Position numbers and translations under genes: made by a program. Below the pieces are notes generated by a model that did not search any database, was not told the DNA's origin, and saw only the letters and a program-made list of their open reading frames with translations. This document shows, piece after piece, positions 8,855 to 17,925 of a DNA stretch of 64,000 nt. Numbering within the stretch: the first letter of the stretch is position 1; the number at the start of each line of letters is the position of its first letter. The stretch comes from Phocaeicola_A sp036804505 (GTDB lineage: Bacteria; Bacteroidota; Bacteroidia; Bacteroidales; Bacteroidaceae): the NCBI GenBank assembly GCA_036804505.1, contig DAIRSI010000009.1:1-64000 (forward strand), given 5' to 3'.

Positions 8855-10324
8855 TTATTTGTATGAAATATTCATTCCTTCCGAAGTTTTTAATGTCTCA
8901 GCTATTTCGTGCTTGTTGACTTCCACCTTTCCTTTAATAAATTCCGGTATGTTATATGAAACCATGAGTTCCTGATAATACTTGCGGGGATTCTTTTGGG
9001 GAAGCATGAATGGTTTATGGGCAATGCCATTCTTGTCTATATAAGTGAAGAAAGGACGGGTGTAAAGACCATCGGCACGACGGCTGCTGAAGACAAGCCA
9101 ACGGCTGTTGCTGCTCCATGAATGATAACTCTCCGTGTCTTTGCTATTTGCAGCGGTGAGGGCAAAAACCTTTTTGTTGGAAAGATTCACGGCGTATAGG
9201 TCGGCTTCTTTATGCCAGATAGAGAAGTTTCCGTAGTTGTGAAGAGTGAACACTAGATATTTCCCGTCCGGTGATATTCTTGGAAATGATACGCTTTTAT
9301 CTATAGATGCCGCATGGAATATAGTATCCACACGGTTGCCGAAAGTCATGTTTTCCGGGTGAAAATCGATACGGCAAAGATTATACTTCACTTTGTCGAA
9401 TTTCTGCGGCATGGAATCTACGGCGACAGCAGAACAGAAATACAGGCTTTTCCCATCGGGGGAGAAGGTTGGGAATGTTTCGAAGGCTTTTTCTGATTTC
9501 AGAAAAGGACAGGAAGTAATCTGATGCTTGTTTACCTCATAAACCACAACGTCAGACGCTTGATCGAAAACTTCGATGCGGTTACGGTTGAAGTTGTGAA
9601 AACTCTGCTTGGTCTTGTTGACGGAAAAAGCTATGTATTTTCCTGATGGATGCCATGAAGGATAGACTAGTGGAGAAATGGTCTGATCGGTCTTGGTGTT
9701 GAGCTTTTCTATTTTACCATCTTTTATGACAAGAGTTCCTGCATGCTTGGCACGTGAATGGAACATCATGTCTTTTGGATTCTGCATGCAGAACGAATGA
9801 CAGTTCACGCAATTTTTGTCTGTAAGTGTGTTTTTATAGATGCAACTTTCCTTGAAAGTAGTAAGATCTCTTTGGTAAATACCCATTTCGTTCCATAACT
9901 CATATCCGGGAGATATGAGGCGGTAAGCAATATATGGGTCTATAGGTTCGCGGGCAATATCCATGGTGAAAGGCTTGCAGGCAATCCATTCTGAACCTTG
10001 CTGTTCGCATACGGTGAACCGGATGCTCTTCCCCTTGTTCTTTTCCAGCATTTCTTTCCATTGATCAGTAGGAATTTCAAAGTATCCGTCTTTCTCTTCT
10101 ACTTGGAAAGAACGGCTGTCATCACTGATGATGAGTTGACACACAGCATTCCCGTTGACAGAGAAATCCAAAGGGGCAATATTATAAGGGATGGTTACGT
10201 TCTTATAATCAGGAAATATAGAAACTTCTTTATCCGATTGTCGGGAAATCTCGATATTTCTTCCGCACGAGGCAAAAAGAAGCAAGGCGCATACGCCGAT
10301 AAAATATAATGAAATATGTTTCAT
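8855..10324 (-). CDS. WD40-like/TolB-type lipoprotein with a CxxCH motif
   Basis: A 489-residue exported lipoprotein (lipobox FASC, Cys20). After an N-terminal beta domain it has a single class-c haem motif CVNCH at residues 172-176. PD40/TolB-like propeller blades follow, seen as YPSWHPSGKYIAFSVN, FPTFSPDGKSLYFCS, FPRISPDGKYLVFTL and YHSWSSNSRWLVFSSR. The fold is therefore a beta-propeller with a possible bound haem c. It is the second gene of a two-gene operon, 13 bp after the large membrane protein, which suggests they act together at the envelope. The function is unknown; haem attachment is an inference from the motif. Confidence 0.72.
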   Translation of the reverse strand: MKHISLYFIGVCALLLFASCGRNIEISRQSDKEVSIFPDYKNVTIPYNIAPLDFSVNGNAVCQLIISDDSRSFQVEEKDGYFEIPTDQWKEMLEKNKGKSIRFTVCEQQGSEWIACKPFTMDIAREPIDPYIAYRLISPGYELWNEMGIYQRDLTTFKESCIYKNTLTDKNCVNCHSFCMQNPKDMMFHSRAKHAGTLVIKDGKIEKLNTKTDQTISPLVYPSWHPSGKYIAFSVNKTKQSFHNFNRNRIEVFDQASDVVVYEVNKHQITSCPFLKSEKAFETFPTFSPDGKSLYFCSAVAVDSMPQKFDKVKYNLCRIDFHPENMTFGNRVDTIFHAASIDKSVSFPRISPDGKYLVFTLHNYGNFSIWHKEADLYAVNLSNKKVFALTAANSKDTESYHSWSSNSRWLVFSSRRADGLYTRPFFTYIDKNGIAHKPFMLPQKNPRKYYQELMVSYNIPEFIKGKVEVNKHEIAETLKTSEGMNISYK

Positions 10325-10337
10325 AATCTGAATCTTC

Positions 10338-12095
10338 TTATTGTTTGAACATCAAGTAATACCAGTAGGTGTTGCCATATTCTGCATGAAGGGCGTCGGC
10401 CGGATTCCTTCCATAATTTCGGTTCTCGATGAACTTCTGCTTGAAAGTCCTGTATCTTTCAAATGTATCATCCGTCACTCCGTGTTTTCGGCAGTATTCA
10501 GGATCATTCTCGGCATAAGAGATAACCGCTTCCTGCATGAGTGGAGGTAAGTCTTTAAGCGCTGCCGTTCCCCCGTATTTCTCAACCATGTATTTGATGC
10601 CTTTCATGTCCTTTGCCAGTAGCAGATAGGCTTCCATATATTCCACAGCATTTCTTTCCTGAGGATTGGCCTGGATGGTATGTTCGGTATCGGAGAGGAA
10701 TCCATTGAGATAGATGAAGTCCGCTTTTTGAGGGATGTCTTTTCTTTTTCCTCCTAACATGGGATTATTTTCCACCGCTTTGTCATTATATAGGAATTTC
10801 CGTTGTGAACTTGCCCAATCTTTGTAGTTCCAGCTCTGTTCCAGCAAATGAATATATTTTTCGGCAACGGGATAGGCTCCCAAGATGAGATTTGTCTGTA
10901 CGAGCAGTTTTATCATTTGTGGATTGTAATTGCCAAGGGCGCCTGCGTTGGATTCGAAAGCCATATTTTGTGTGGCTGTTATATTGCCTATTGTGAAATA
11001 AATCTGACTCAGCAGCTGAGTCACCTCTTTGCTTTTGTTGTTATCCACCACAAGGGAGAAGGGTCCGTTTTGAGGATAATCGAACAGATGCTTCATAAGT
11101 TCTCCCTTTCGGGCAAGAGCCAGATTCTGATAGTTGCAATAAAGGTAATTATGGGAACTTTCCTCAGCTTCCTGCAGAATTTGGTCCCATTGTTCATTGG
11201 CTTCCAAATACTGGAATTTCGCAAGTTGATAGAATTTCATATCCAAATGGGCAGCCATACCGGCAATCGTATTATAGAACAAGTAAAGAAGAATGACGAC
11301 GGTCATTCCTGTTTGTATCATCTTGTTCCATTTCCGGCAGAAGACAGATAAACGTGACAGCAGAAGTATGGCTGGAAGTGAAAGCCAACTTATCAGGAGA
11401 ATCTTTTCGGGAGATAGCAGCGATTCGTAATAGGCATCCGGAAGAAACGCAAATCTGAAGCCATCAATATTCGTTGTTATCACACCGATGTAGGCAAGAA
11501 TACAAGCAAAGAACATAACGACGCCTTTTTCTTTCAGATGAGTGAAATCCATGCAGAACAAGCATATTCCGAAAAATAGGGCGGCAGGACCGGCAGCAAG
11601 GAATAGCAGCAAAGAGAATCCGCATCCCCACAGTATTCTGTAAAGGGGCTTCTTGAAGTTTGTCAGCGTATATAAGTAAAGGAAAAGAGAAATCAGCAGT
11701 AAAGCAATCACTCCGTCATAATGATAGTTCACGTCTGTAAGCAGGATGGCTTGGAACGTGGCTGGAAGAAAGCAAAGAGGAAATGCAAAACTGGCATGGG
11801 GCATTTTGCTCATGGTAAGCCATAGAAGGATGCTCGACAGACCAAGAATGACGGTCGTAAGAAATGCTCCGAGACGGGGAACGGAGAAAAACTGGACAAT
11901 GAATTGACCTGTTATCATGGCAAATCCACCTACATGCTTCAGTTGTTCCAGAAGTATATCGTTGTTCCAAAGGAAAAGCTGTTCCTGCTCCCTGTAGAAG
12001 AATAAATAGGCTAATCTTGTTTGCAGAAAATATCCCAGCAAACAGAGTAATATTATTCCGACCAGGAAATCAATGTGTTTTTGAGTAAATTTCAT
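10338..12095 (-). CDS. Large polytopic membrane protein (DUF6057-like)
   Basis: A 585-residue inner-membrane protein. The first half (about residues 8-280) is a series of hydrophobic segments, probably eight or nine helices. The second half (about 290-585) is soluble and helical, resembling tetratricopeptide-type repeats (for example LAKFQYLEANEQWDQILQEAEE). The frame opens upstream at 12143, but the ATG at 12095 is a better start: it gives MKFTQKHIDFL and sits just behind a -7 element. It resembles Bacteroides proteins annotated DUF6057, though I cannot confirm this without a search. It is co-transcribed with the propeller lipoprotein downstream. Confidence 0.65.
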   Translation of the reverse strand: MKFTQKHIDFLVGIILLCLLGYFLQTRLAYLFFYREQEQLFLWNNDILLEQLKHVGGFAMITGQFIVQFFSVPRLGAFLTTVILGLSSILLWLTMSKMPHASFAFPLCFLPATFQAILLTDVNYHYDGVIALLLISLFLYLYTLTNFKKPLYRILWGCGFSLLLFLAAGPAALFFGICLFCMDFTHLKEKGVVMFFACILAYIGVITTNIDGFRFAFLPDAYYESLLSPEKILLISWLSLPAILLLSRLSVFCRKWNKMIQTGMTVVILLYLFYNTIAGMAAHLDMKFYQLAKFQYLEANEQWDQILQEAEESSHNYLYCNYQNLALARKGELMKHLFDYPQNGPFSLVVDNNKSKEVTQLLSQIYFTIGNITATQNMAFESNAGALGNYNPQMIKLLVQTNLILGAYPVAEKYIHLLEQSWNYKDWASSQRKFLYNDKAVENNPMLGGKRKDIPQKADFIYLNGFLSDTEHTIQANPQERNAVEYMEAYLLLAKDMKGIKYMVEKYGGTAALKDLPPLMQEAVISYAENDPEYCRKHGVTDDTFERYRTFKQKFIENRNYGRNPADALHAEYGNTYWYYLMFKQ

Positions 12096-12114
12096 GTATA
12101 TTGATTTAATGAAA

Positions 12115-12148
12115 CAAAGGTATAAAATTCTTATGACAGGCAAGCAAA
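12115..12148 (-). promoter_or_regulatory. Promoter of the membrane-protein/propeller operon
   Basis: On the minus strand TACCTTTG (12122 to 12115) matches TAnnTTTG, with TTTG/TTG motifs 18-22 bp upstream. It lies 19 bases before the ATG at 12095, supporting that start. Confidence 0.5.
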
Positions 12149-12152
12149 TAAA

Positions 12153-12184
12153 AGCCGGGAAATCTTTTCTGAAATTTCCCGGCT
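12153..12184 (-). terminator. Hairpin with minus-strand T-tract upstream of the 12095 gene
   Basis: AGCCGGGAAAT and ATTTCCCGGCT form an 11 bp stem. Read on the minus strand it is followed by TTTATTT, the form of an intrinsic terminator. It lies upstream of both divergent genes, so it either insulates the minus-strand promoter or ends an unannotated transcript. The rest of the 332 bp gap 12096-12427 holds only a weak CATGGTT/AACCATG hairpin (12194-12212) and the two promoters. Confidence 0.5.
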
Positions 12185-12399
12185 GTGTGATAACATGGTT
12201 TTCATAACCATGGATAGATATATAAACAAACCTTTATTGTCTTTTTTTTCTGCTTGCGAAAATAAGGATGATTCTTGGAATAGGAATTGTCTAATCGTAA
12301 AAAGAATTGTCTTATCAACAAAACAGCCTCATTTCATCGGCCTTTTTGGCTTTTTATCACTTTCTTTGCAAAAAGGGCTTATCGTTTTAAAAAAGAAAT

Positions 12400-12407
12400 T
12401 ATCTTTG
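12400..12407 (+). promoter_or_regulatory. -7 element of the AraC-type regulator
   Basis: TATCTTTG matches TAnnTTTG, 20 bases before the ATG at 12428. No clear -33 element is present. Confidence 0.5.
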
Positions 12408-12427
12408 CATCGGTAAAAAAGAATTCC

Positions 12428-13546
12428 ATGACAGATATCTATTATAGTTATTCTCTTTTTGCAGCGTGGGTGCTGCTTTTCTTTTTCGGAATCTATCTCT
12501 TCTGGGGAAAAGTACCTGATAAAGGTTTTGATTTATATCTGAGATCACGCAAGATTTTGGGTGTTGCTTTATTTCTTTTCGCTGTTCAGGTTTTTGTGCA
12601 GTGGCTGTTTGATTTCAGGGGAAAGAATCCACAGATAGCTTCTGCACTGAATCTAACCTGTTTCTATTTGCAAGCAATTCTTTTCGGGATGTCCTTTATT
12701 TCTTTATTGGATAAAAGATATATCAATCGACGACAAATAGTCAGTGATTTCACGAAATGGATATTGTTCGTCATATACTTATGGGTTTCGGTACTCGCTG
12801 TACCTTCTCCATTAAGTCATATATTGCTTTTGCTGGCTTCGGCTTTCTTTTTTATTGATGCCACCAGGATTACTCTTATTTTTTTCCGCACCTATCGCAT
12901 TGCAGTAAAAAAAGTCCAGAATTATTATTCCGAGAATGTGGATTGCTTTGTTCATTGGTTGTACAAAAGCACCTATGGCATTATTTTCTTCGGTTTGATA
13001 TGTTCCGTTATGGCTTTTGCCCCGAAATGGGCGGTTACGATCTATATGTCTCTGGGCATTTTTATGTTCATCTATATCTTTGTGTGCTTCCTCAATTATA
13101 TGATTAACTTTGAACAGATTGAGATTGCCGTGGAAGAATCTGAGGATGAACAGGCAAATGAGTCTGAGCCTACATCTGACATGGCTTTGGACGACACAGC
13201 CAAGCCTTTGCTTTACCAACAGATTGAAGAAAGGCTCAAAATTTGGAAAGAAGAGGAAGGATTCCGCAAGAATGGAATTACGGTGAACCAACTTGCTATC
13301 AAACTGAAGACAAACCGGACTTATCTTTCTACATATATTAATAAAGAATACGGATGCACGTTTCGCGAATGGATAGGTTCCATGAGAATTGAAATGGCAA
13401 AGCAGATACTCCAGGACCGCTCTGAAAAAACGATAGAAGAAGTTGCCGAGGAGGTGGGTTTCGCTTCGAGTTCTCATTTCGTCCGTTTCTTTTCGCAAAG
13501 GGAAAATCTTTCACCGGCTAAATGGAGAGAGAAGTTTCACCACTAA
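12428..13546 (+). CDS. Membrane-bound AraC-family transcription regulator
   Basis: A 372-residue protein. The N-terminal 220 residues contain about six or seven hydrophobic helices. After an acidic linker (about 235-260) a C-terminal AraC/XylS double helix-turn-helix follows (about 265-370), with NQLAIKLKTNRTYLSTYIN and the signature IEEVAEEVGFASSSHFVRFF. There is no histidine-kinase or receiver domain, so this differs from the hybrid sensors later in the window. The frame is open upstream to 12287, but the ATG at 12428 follows a -7 element and begins the hydrophobic region. It lies 12 bp upstream of a PL8 lyase gene, which it probably controls. Confidence 0.82.
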   Translation: MTDIYYSYSLFAAWVLLFFFGIYLFWGKVPDKGFDLYLRSRKILGVALFLFAVQVFVQWLFDFRGKNPQIASALNLTCFYLQAILFGMSFISLLDKRYINRRQIVSDFTKWILFVIYLWVSVLAVPSPLSHILLLLASAFFFIDATRITLIFFRTYRIAVKKVQNYYSENVDCFVHWLYKSTYGIIFFGLICSVMAFAPKWAVTIYMSLGIFMFIYIFVCFLNYMINFEQIEIAVEESEDEQANESEPTSDMALDDTAKPLLYQQIEERLKIWKEEEGFRKNGITVNQLAIKLKTNRTYLSTYINKEYGCTFREWIGSMRIEMAKQILQDRSEKTIEEVAEEVGFASSSHFVRFFSQRENLSPAKWREKFHH

Positions 13547-13558
13547 GACTGCAGAACT

Positions 13559-15595
13559 ATGAAAAATGTATGTTTTACTTTGTTGCTTGTTGTCAGCTCG
13601 TTTCTGTTGGTATCGGTGGCATACGCTGCAGATACAAATATCTTGTTACAGATAAAAAGTAATTACAGGCAAATCCTGTTGCCGACAAAAGATAATCAGG
13701 ATTCGCTAAGAACCGACCTGATTAAATTCAAGCCGGAAACGGAAATATCGGATCAGGTTGTGGAAGAGCTCCATCTGCTGTATCCGTTTGATTTAAAGAA
13801 AATCGAAGGATATATCAGTTTGCTGCAGACGGACGGCTCTTGGAAAGACATCAACTATGATGATCGGCTTAGGTCGGGATGGGCTCCTAAGAAACATGCT
13901 TCCAGAATTCTGGAACTATCGAAACTGTATAATTCCAAGGATACAAAATACTATCATTCTCCACGAATCAAGAAAGCTATTCATTCAGCATTGAACTTCT
14001 GGTTCGTGAGAAAGCCTGTTTGCCCTAACTGGTGGTACAATGAAATAGGCATTCCTAAAACTCTGGGTTGTGCATTCCTTTTACTGGAGGATCAGCTTTC
14101 CGCAAAGGAAAAGTCTTCGGCTATAGAGGTGATGAAAAACTCACGATTTGGGATGACCGGGCAAAATAAGGTGTGGTTGGCTGGTAATGTGTTGATAAGG
14201 GCTTTATTACAGAACGATTCAGTGTTGGCGAAAGCTGCCCGGGATACGATTGTTTCGGAAATTGTACTTGGTAGGAGAGAGGGAATTAAAAATGATTGGA
14301 GTTTCCATCAACATGGTCCTCAGCAACAATTCGGTAATTATGGTCTGGCGTTTGTTTCGGGAATGAGCTTCTACAATAGATTGTTCAAAGATACGGCTTT
14401 TGCTTTATCCAAAAGGCAGAAAGATATTTTGTGTTCTTTAATCAACAAGGGCTATCGATGGATTATATGGAACCGGTACATGGATGTGAGTGCTCTTGAC
14501 CGTCAATTCTTCCGCAAAACGCAGATTCACAAGGCATATAGTCTGGCTTTGGCTGCGGCCGATTTAGGTATCGGAGGATTCAATGCACAAGGTAATTCGT
14601 TTATCGGGCATAAGCATTTCGATGATTCCGATTATACTCTTCACCGCACGAAGAATTGGATGGCATCCGTTAAGATGTCTTCCAACCGGGTGATTGGTAC
14701 AGAATTAGTCAACGAAGATAATCTCATGGGCTATTATTTGGGGGATGGTGCTACCTATTATTATAGAAAAGGAGATGAATATTCAGATATCTTTCCATTG
14801 TGGGATTGGAGAAGGATTCCTGGGACAACTGCTTATCAGGACGTTTCTGCACTTCCAAATATTAGCAAAACGAAATCCGGGAATAACAGTGATAAAGTAG
14901 GAGGCTTGACAGTCGGGAATTTCGGAATGACTGCCATGGAGTTGAATCGCGACGGACTGAAGGGAAATAAGGCTTGGCTGTTTTCCGACAGATTTGTGTT
15001 TTGCTTGGGAGCGGATATCAAGTCTGATTCCGCTTTGGTCGTAAATACCACAATTGATCAACGATGGCTGCGCGGCGAATTCTCTTTCTTGAAGAATGAT
15101 GCATGGGGCGCGCTTCAAGGTACAGAAACATTCTGCAAACCCGACTTGCGCTTTTATCATGACGGAACGGGCTACATTGTTCTTAACAGTGATTCCTGTA
15201 CGGCAAAGGCAGAAGAAAGGAGCGGCCAATGGTGTGACATTATGGGTATGTATCAACCTGCTTTGGAAAAGGGAAAAGTGATGACACTGTTTCTGAATCA
15301 CGGCATCCGTCCTCAAAGGAAATCCTATCAATATGTTGTTATGCCAGCTTCTTCAAAGGATGATGTAAAAACCTTTGATATTCAGGTAATTCGGATTGTT
15401 CGGAATGATTCATCTGCTCAAATTTTGTCTTGCAAGGATTGTGGGAACGGTTATTGGGCTGCCGTGTATAAACCGGCTTTGCTCGATATGGATGGATTGA
15501 GTTTCAAAGCCGAAACAGCCGGAATCTATTATCTTGAGAAAGATGCCAAGGGATTGCGTTGCACCCGGATGGCACCTTTCCGATTGACAAAATAA
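13559..15595 (+). CDS. PL8-family polysaccharide lyase (chondroitin AC/hyaluronate lyase type)
   Basis: A 678-residue exported enzyme (signal peptide about 1-23, ending VAYA) that cleaves uronic-acid polysaccharides by beta-elimination. It has the PL8 alpha/alpha toroid followed by beta-sandwich domains. Visible catalytic elements are NWW at residues 157-159 in the PL8 motif NWWYNEIGIP, His252 and Tyr261 in HGPQQQFGNYG (the same nine-residue spacing as in chondroitinase AC), and arginines in WNRYMDVSALDR. GDGATYYYRKGDEY and WDWRRIPGTTA are further family hallmarks. Likely substrates are chondroitin or hyaluronan in the periplasm. It is co-transcribed with the AraC-type regulator, outside the two main PULs. 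Confidence 0.85.
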   Translation: MKNVCFTLLLVVSSFLLVSVAYAADTNILLQIKSNYRQILLPTKDNQDSLRTDLIKFKPETEISDQVVEELHLLYPFDLKKIEGYISLLQTDGSWKDINYDDRLRSGWAPKKHASRILELSKLYNSKDTKYYHSPRIKKAIHSALNFWFVRKPVCPNWWYNEIGIPKTLGCAFLLLEDQLSAKEKSSAIEVMKNSRFGMTGQNKVWLAGNVLIRALLQNDSVLAKAARDTIVSEIVLGRREGIKNDWSFHQHGPQQQFGNYGLAFVSGMSFYNRLFKDTAFALSKRQKDILCSLINKGYRWIIWNRYMDVSALDRQFFRKTQIHKAYSLALAAADLGIGGFNAQGNSFIGHKHFDDSDYTLHRTKNWMASVKMSSNRVIGTELVNEDNLMGYYLGDGATYYYRKGDEYSDIFPLWDWRRIPGTTAYQDVSALPNISKTKSGNNSDKVGGLTVGNFGMTAMELNRDGLKGNKAWLFSDRFVFCLGADIKSDSALVVNTTIDQRWLRGEFSFLKNDAWGALQGTETFCKPDLRFYHDGTGYIVLNSDSCTAKAEERSGQWCDIMGMYQPALEKGKVMTLFLNHGIRPQRKSYQYVVMPASSKDDVKTFDIQVIRIVRNDSSAQILSCKDCGNGYWAAVYKPALLDMDGLSFKAETAGIYYLEKDAKGLRCTRMAPFRLTK

Positions 15596-15708
15596 GTTTT
15601 TTACAGATAGCTTAATTGTATACTTTTTTCCCCGACTGCAATAATTAATTATCTTGTGTGGAAAAGTATTCTTATCACATAAGAAAGTTCCATTTTCCAC
15701 AGAAAATT

Positions 15709-15752
15709 CATCATCCCAAGCTTTGGGATGATGGTCTCAAAGCTTGGGATGA
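15709..15752. repeat. Palindromic repeat cluster between convergent genes
   Basis: CATCATCCCAA (15709-15719) and TTGGGATGATG (15723-15733) form an 11 bp hairpin with a 3-base loop. A further copy of the arm, CAAAGCTTGGGATGA, lies at 15738-15752. It could end transcripts of the PL8 gene and the gene at 15789, or be a small extragenic repeat. The rest of 15596-15788 shows nothing else. Confidence 0.55.
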
Positions 15753-15788
15753 AAAATAACCTTAGTTGTTCAAGAATTACTCAGGGAA

Positions 15789-16574
15789 TCATTTGTTTTT
15801 ATTGTCCGGTATCCAGTGAATTGTGCACGGATATTTTATATCCAGATTGATATTCTTAGAGTCTTTGTAACCGATGTAGTAGTAATCGTTTATTTGGCTC
15901 AGGCTGTCGGGCAGGAACTCAATAAATTGTGCCTCTGGATAGACTTTGTCTAATTTTGTGTTGTACAGATGAACATTAATAGGTTGTTCCCCTCGGAACT
16001 GTAGTGAACCAACATGTGTTTGGGTGAGATGAATGTCCCTTCGGGAATAGATCGACAGACTGTCTTGGCTGAGGCCTTCGATGTAAAGGTCAGTCCTACC
16101 TTGATAGTTGACGGATAGAAGCGGACCCGACACCGACAGATACCATTCGGGAGACTTAATATCATATTTGTCTGCATAGTGCAATCTGCTTTTGAAATTC
16201 CAGTTTTTGAATGGATTGCCTTTGAAATGCAGGTCCACGAAGAGTGTATCAGCCTGCACACGAAAGGAACTCGCTTCCATGATGTCAGCTGGAAGCGTAA
16301 GACTGTTTACTTGGTTGGAAGAATGCTTTATCTTGAAATCGATGCTTTTGAAATCTTTGAAAGTCATGAAACTAGCTGTCACTTCTTTGGGAAATTCCTG
16401 ATGAATGACCAAATGCTTGAAAGCCGGCACAGTCTTGGTGATGCTTTGTGGCGATAAAGTAGCAACATAAGAAGGTGCGTCCTTTAGGCCGATGTGGAAG
16501 AACCAGCCCCAAACTCCTGCCAGCAGGAGCCCGACTGATAATAAGGATATGATGATGTAACTTGTCTTTTTCAT
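15789..16574 (-). CDS. Membrane-anchored protein of unknown function
   Basis: A 261-residue protein with one N-terminal hydrophobic segment (about residues 5-27), which anchors it or acts as a signal peptide. The rest is beta-rich with many short strands (for example LYIEGLSQDSLSIYSRRDIHL), resembling the repetitive beta-helical folds of adhesin-like or DUF2807-type domains, though I cannot assign a family. It is the last gene of the ABC operon, 12 bp after the GntR gene. The context suggests an accessory envelope component of that transporter. Confidence 0.6.
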   Translation of the reverse strand: MKKTSYIIISLLSVGLLLAGVWGWFFHIGLKDAPSYVATLSPQSITKTVPAFKHLVIHQEFPKEVTASFMTFKDFKSIDFKIKHSSNQVNSLTLPADIMEASSFRVQADTLFVDLHFKGNPFKNWNFKSRLHYADKYDIKSPEWYLSVSGPLLSVNYQGRTDLYIEGLSQDSLSIYSRRDIHLTQTHVGSLQFRGEQPINVHLYNTKLDKVYPEAQFIEFLPDSLSQINDYYYIGYKDSKNINLDIKYPCTIHWIPDNKNK

Positions 16575-16586
16575 TGGAATGGATGT

Positions 16587-16964
16587 TTATGAGTTGATAT
16601 TTTGTTTTTGTTCGAATTCCCGGTAGCGCTCTTCTATCTTTTCGAAAGGAATGCCGAGAGCCTGTATCTGGTGGAAGAATTCGGGTAGTTCGGTTTTCAT
16701 GAAAGCCGATTTGCGAGCGGAAAGGATACTCTTTCGAGCCCCTTTGCTGACGAAATAACCGATGCCGCGGCGGTTGTAGATTACTTCTTGTTGCTGCAAC
16801 AGATCGAATGCACGCAGAGCCGTGTTCGTGTTCACCTCCACCAAGGCAGCGTATTCACGTACCGATGGGATTCGGGATTCCTCCTCGTATCGGCCTTGCA
16901 GAATCTCATCGCTGATGCGGTCGGCTATCTGTAGGTATATGGAATTGTTTTCTTTGAATTTCAT
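16587..16964 (-). CDS. GntR-family regulator, YtrA type
   Basis: A 125-residue repressor-type protein. The winged helix (about 8-75) has the GntR motif IPSVREYAALVEVNTNTALRAFDLL. The C-terminal tail is only about 50 residues, too short for a ligand-binding domain, as in the YtrA subfamily that controls its own ABC operon. The genes for the ATPase and membrane protein lie upstream in the same operon. A 22 bp palindrome at the operon promoter (18809-18830) is its probable binding site, giving autoregulation. Confidence 0.87.
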   Translation of the reverse strand: MKFKENNSIYLQIADRISDEILQGRYEEESRIPSVREYAALVEVNTNTALRAFDLLQQQEVIYNRRGIGYFVSKGARKSILSARKSAFMKTELPEFFHQIQALGIPFEKIEERYREFEQKQNINS

Positions 16965-16998
16965 GGTCTTGTATCTCTTAATATGTTATACATTGTTT

Positions 16999-17916
16999 CT
17001 ATAGTAACCGATGTACGATATCCATCTCCCGCATTCGGAAGTAGGTCAGTATCCAGCATAGAGGGGTGAGAATGGTCAGAGCAGTGTTGACGATATCCTT
17101 CATAGTTTGCTTGTGAGTCAAGATAATATCTCTTTCTACAAGTTGACTCGTCCCTAAAGAATGGATGGCGTCCCAAAAACAACCAAATGCCAGATAAGCC
17201 AAAAATACGATGAAGATGGCAAAGCAGGTCTTCAGGAATTTCTTGTTTCGCCAGATGACGCTTCCTAACAGGAAAACGGATTGGACGAAGAGGAAAAACA
17301 GGGCAAACAGATATTTTTCATCTGTGGCTAAATTAAAGAATCTGTCCAGCTGACTATAGTTTATCTGATATATGTTGGGCAAGGCAGGGAATAAAGTCTG
17401 GCAGATAAGAGTTCTCGTCAGGTCGGCCATATAGAAAATTAGAAAATATCCCACGATGAACCCCGGGATATAGACCAGCCATCGCAACAGGTATTTCTCA
17501 AAATCTGTGGCAGGCTGACTGAGAAATGCCATGCGTTCAGGCTTTTTCTGAGTATATTCTCCGAATCCGGAAGCGAAATAGGCTGCCAGAAAGAAGAAAA
17601 TAACGATACCAATACCTATTTCATCGGCATATTTTTCATTGGTGCGTTTGATGCCTTCTTCTTTCATCTCTTGGCTTATGTTTTGATAATACTTGGTATT
17701 GGCTTCTCCTATATTGTCTTGCCCTGTCTGTTTAGTTTGGGATGTTTCTATGATACTCTCGTAATCTACACACTTCCAGTAATCACGGATGGTGAAGATG
17801 GTAGTCAGTAATACAAAGCAGACGATGGCTTGCAATATCAGCGAACGCAGGTTTTCTGAAAAGAATTTTCTTGCAACAAGGTTGAATCTGTGTACTGAAA
17901 ATATAGATGTATTCAT
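16999..17916 (-). CDS. ABC transporter membrane subunit
   Basis: A 305-residue integral membrane protein with about six hydrophobic segments: one near residue 30, one near 125, and others near 155, 210, 235 and 275. A long hydrophilic loop occupies about 55-115. It has no conserved family motif that I can see, which is usual for the permeases of YtrA-linked ABC systems. It starts 9 bp after the ATPase gene. It probably forms an exporter or membrane-stress ABC system with that subunit; the substrate is unknown. Confidence 0.72.
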   Translation of the reverse strand: MNTSIFSVHRFNLVARKFFSENLRSLILQAIVCFVLLTTIFTIRDYWKCVDYESIIETSQTKQTGQDNIGEANTKYYQNISQEMKEEGIKRTNEKYADEIGIGIVIFFFLAAYFASGFGEYTQKKPERMAFLSQPATDFEKYLLRWLVYIPGFIVGYFLIFYMADLTRTLICQTLFPALPNIYQINYSQLDRFFNLATDEKYLFALFFLFVQSVFLLGSVIWRNKKFLKTCFAIFIVFLAYLAFGCFWDAIHSLGTSQLVERDIILTHKQTMKDIVNTALTILTPLCWILTYFRMREMDIVHRLL

Positions 17917-17925
17917 GATAAAATT

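Noticed and set aside
12195..12416. Plus-strand open frame of 73 codons upstream of the AraC gene
   Set aside because: It has no recognisable content, overlaps the promoter region of the AraC gene, and ends near its -7 element.
15709..15752. Possible CRISPR repeat
   Set aside because: There are only three arms in 44 bases, without regular spacers, and no cas genes are present.
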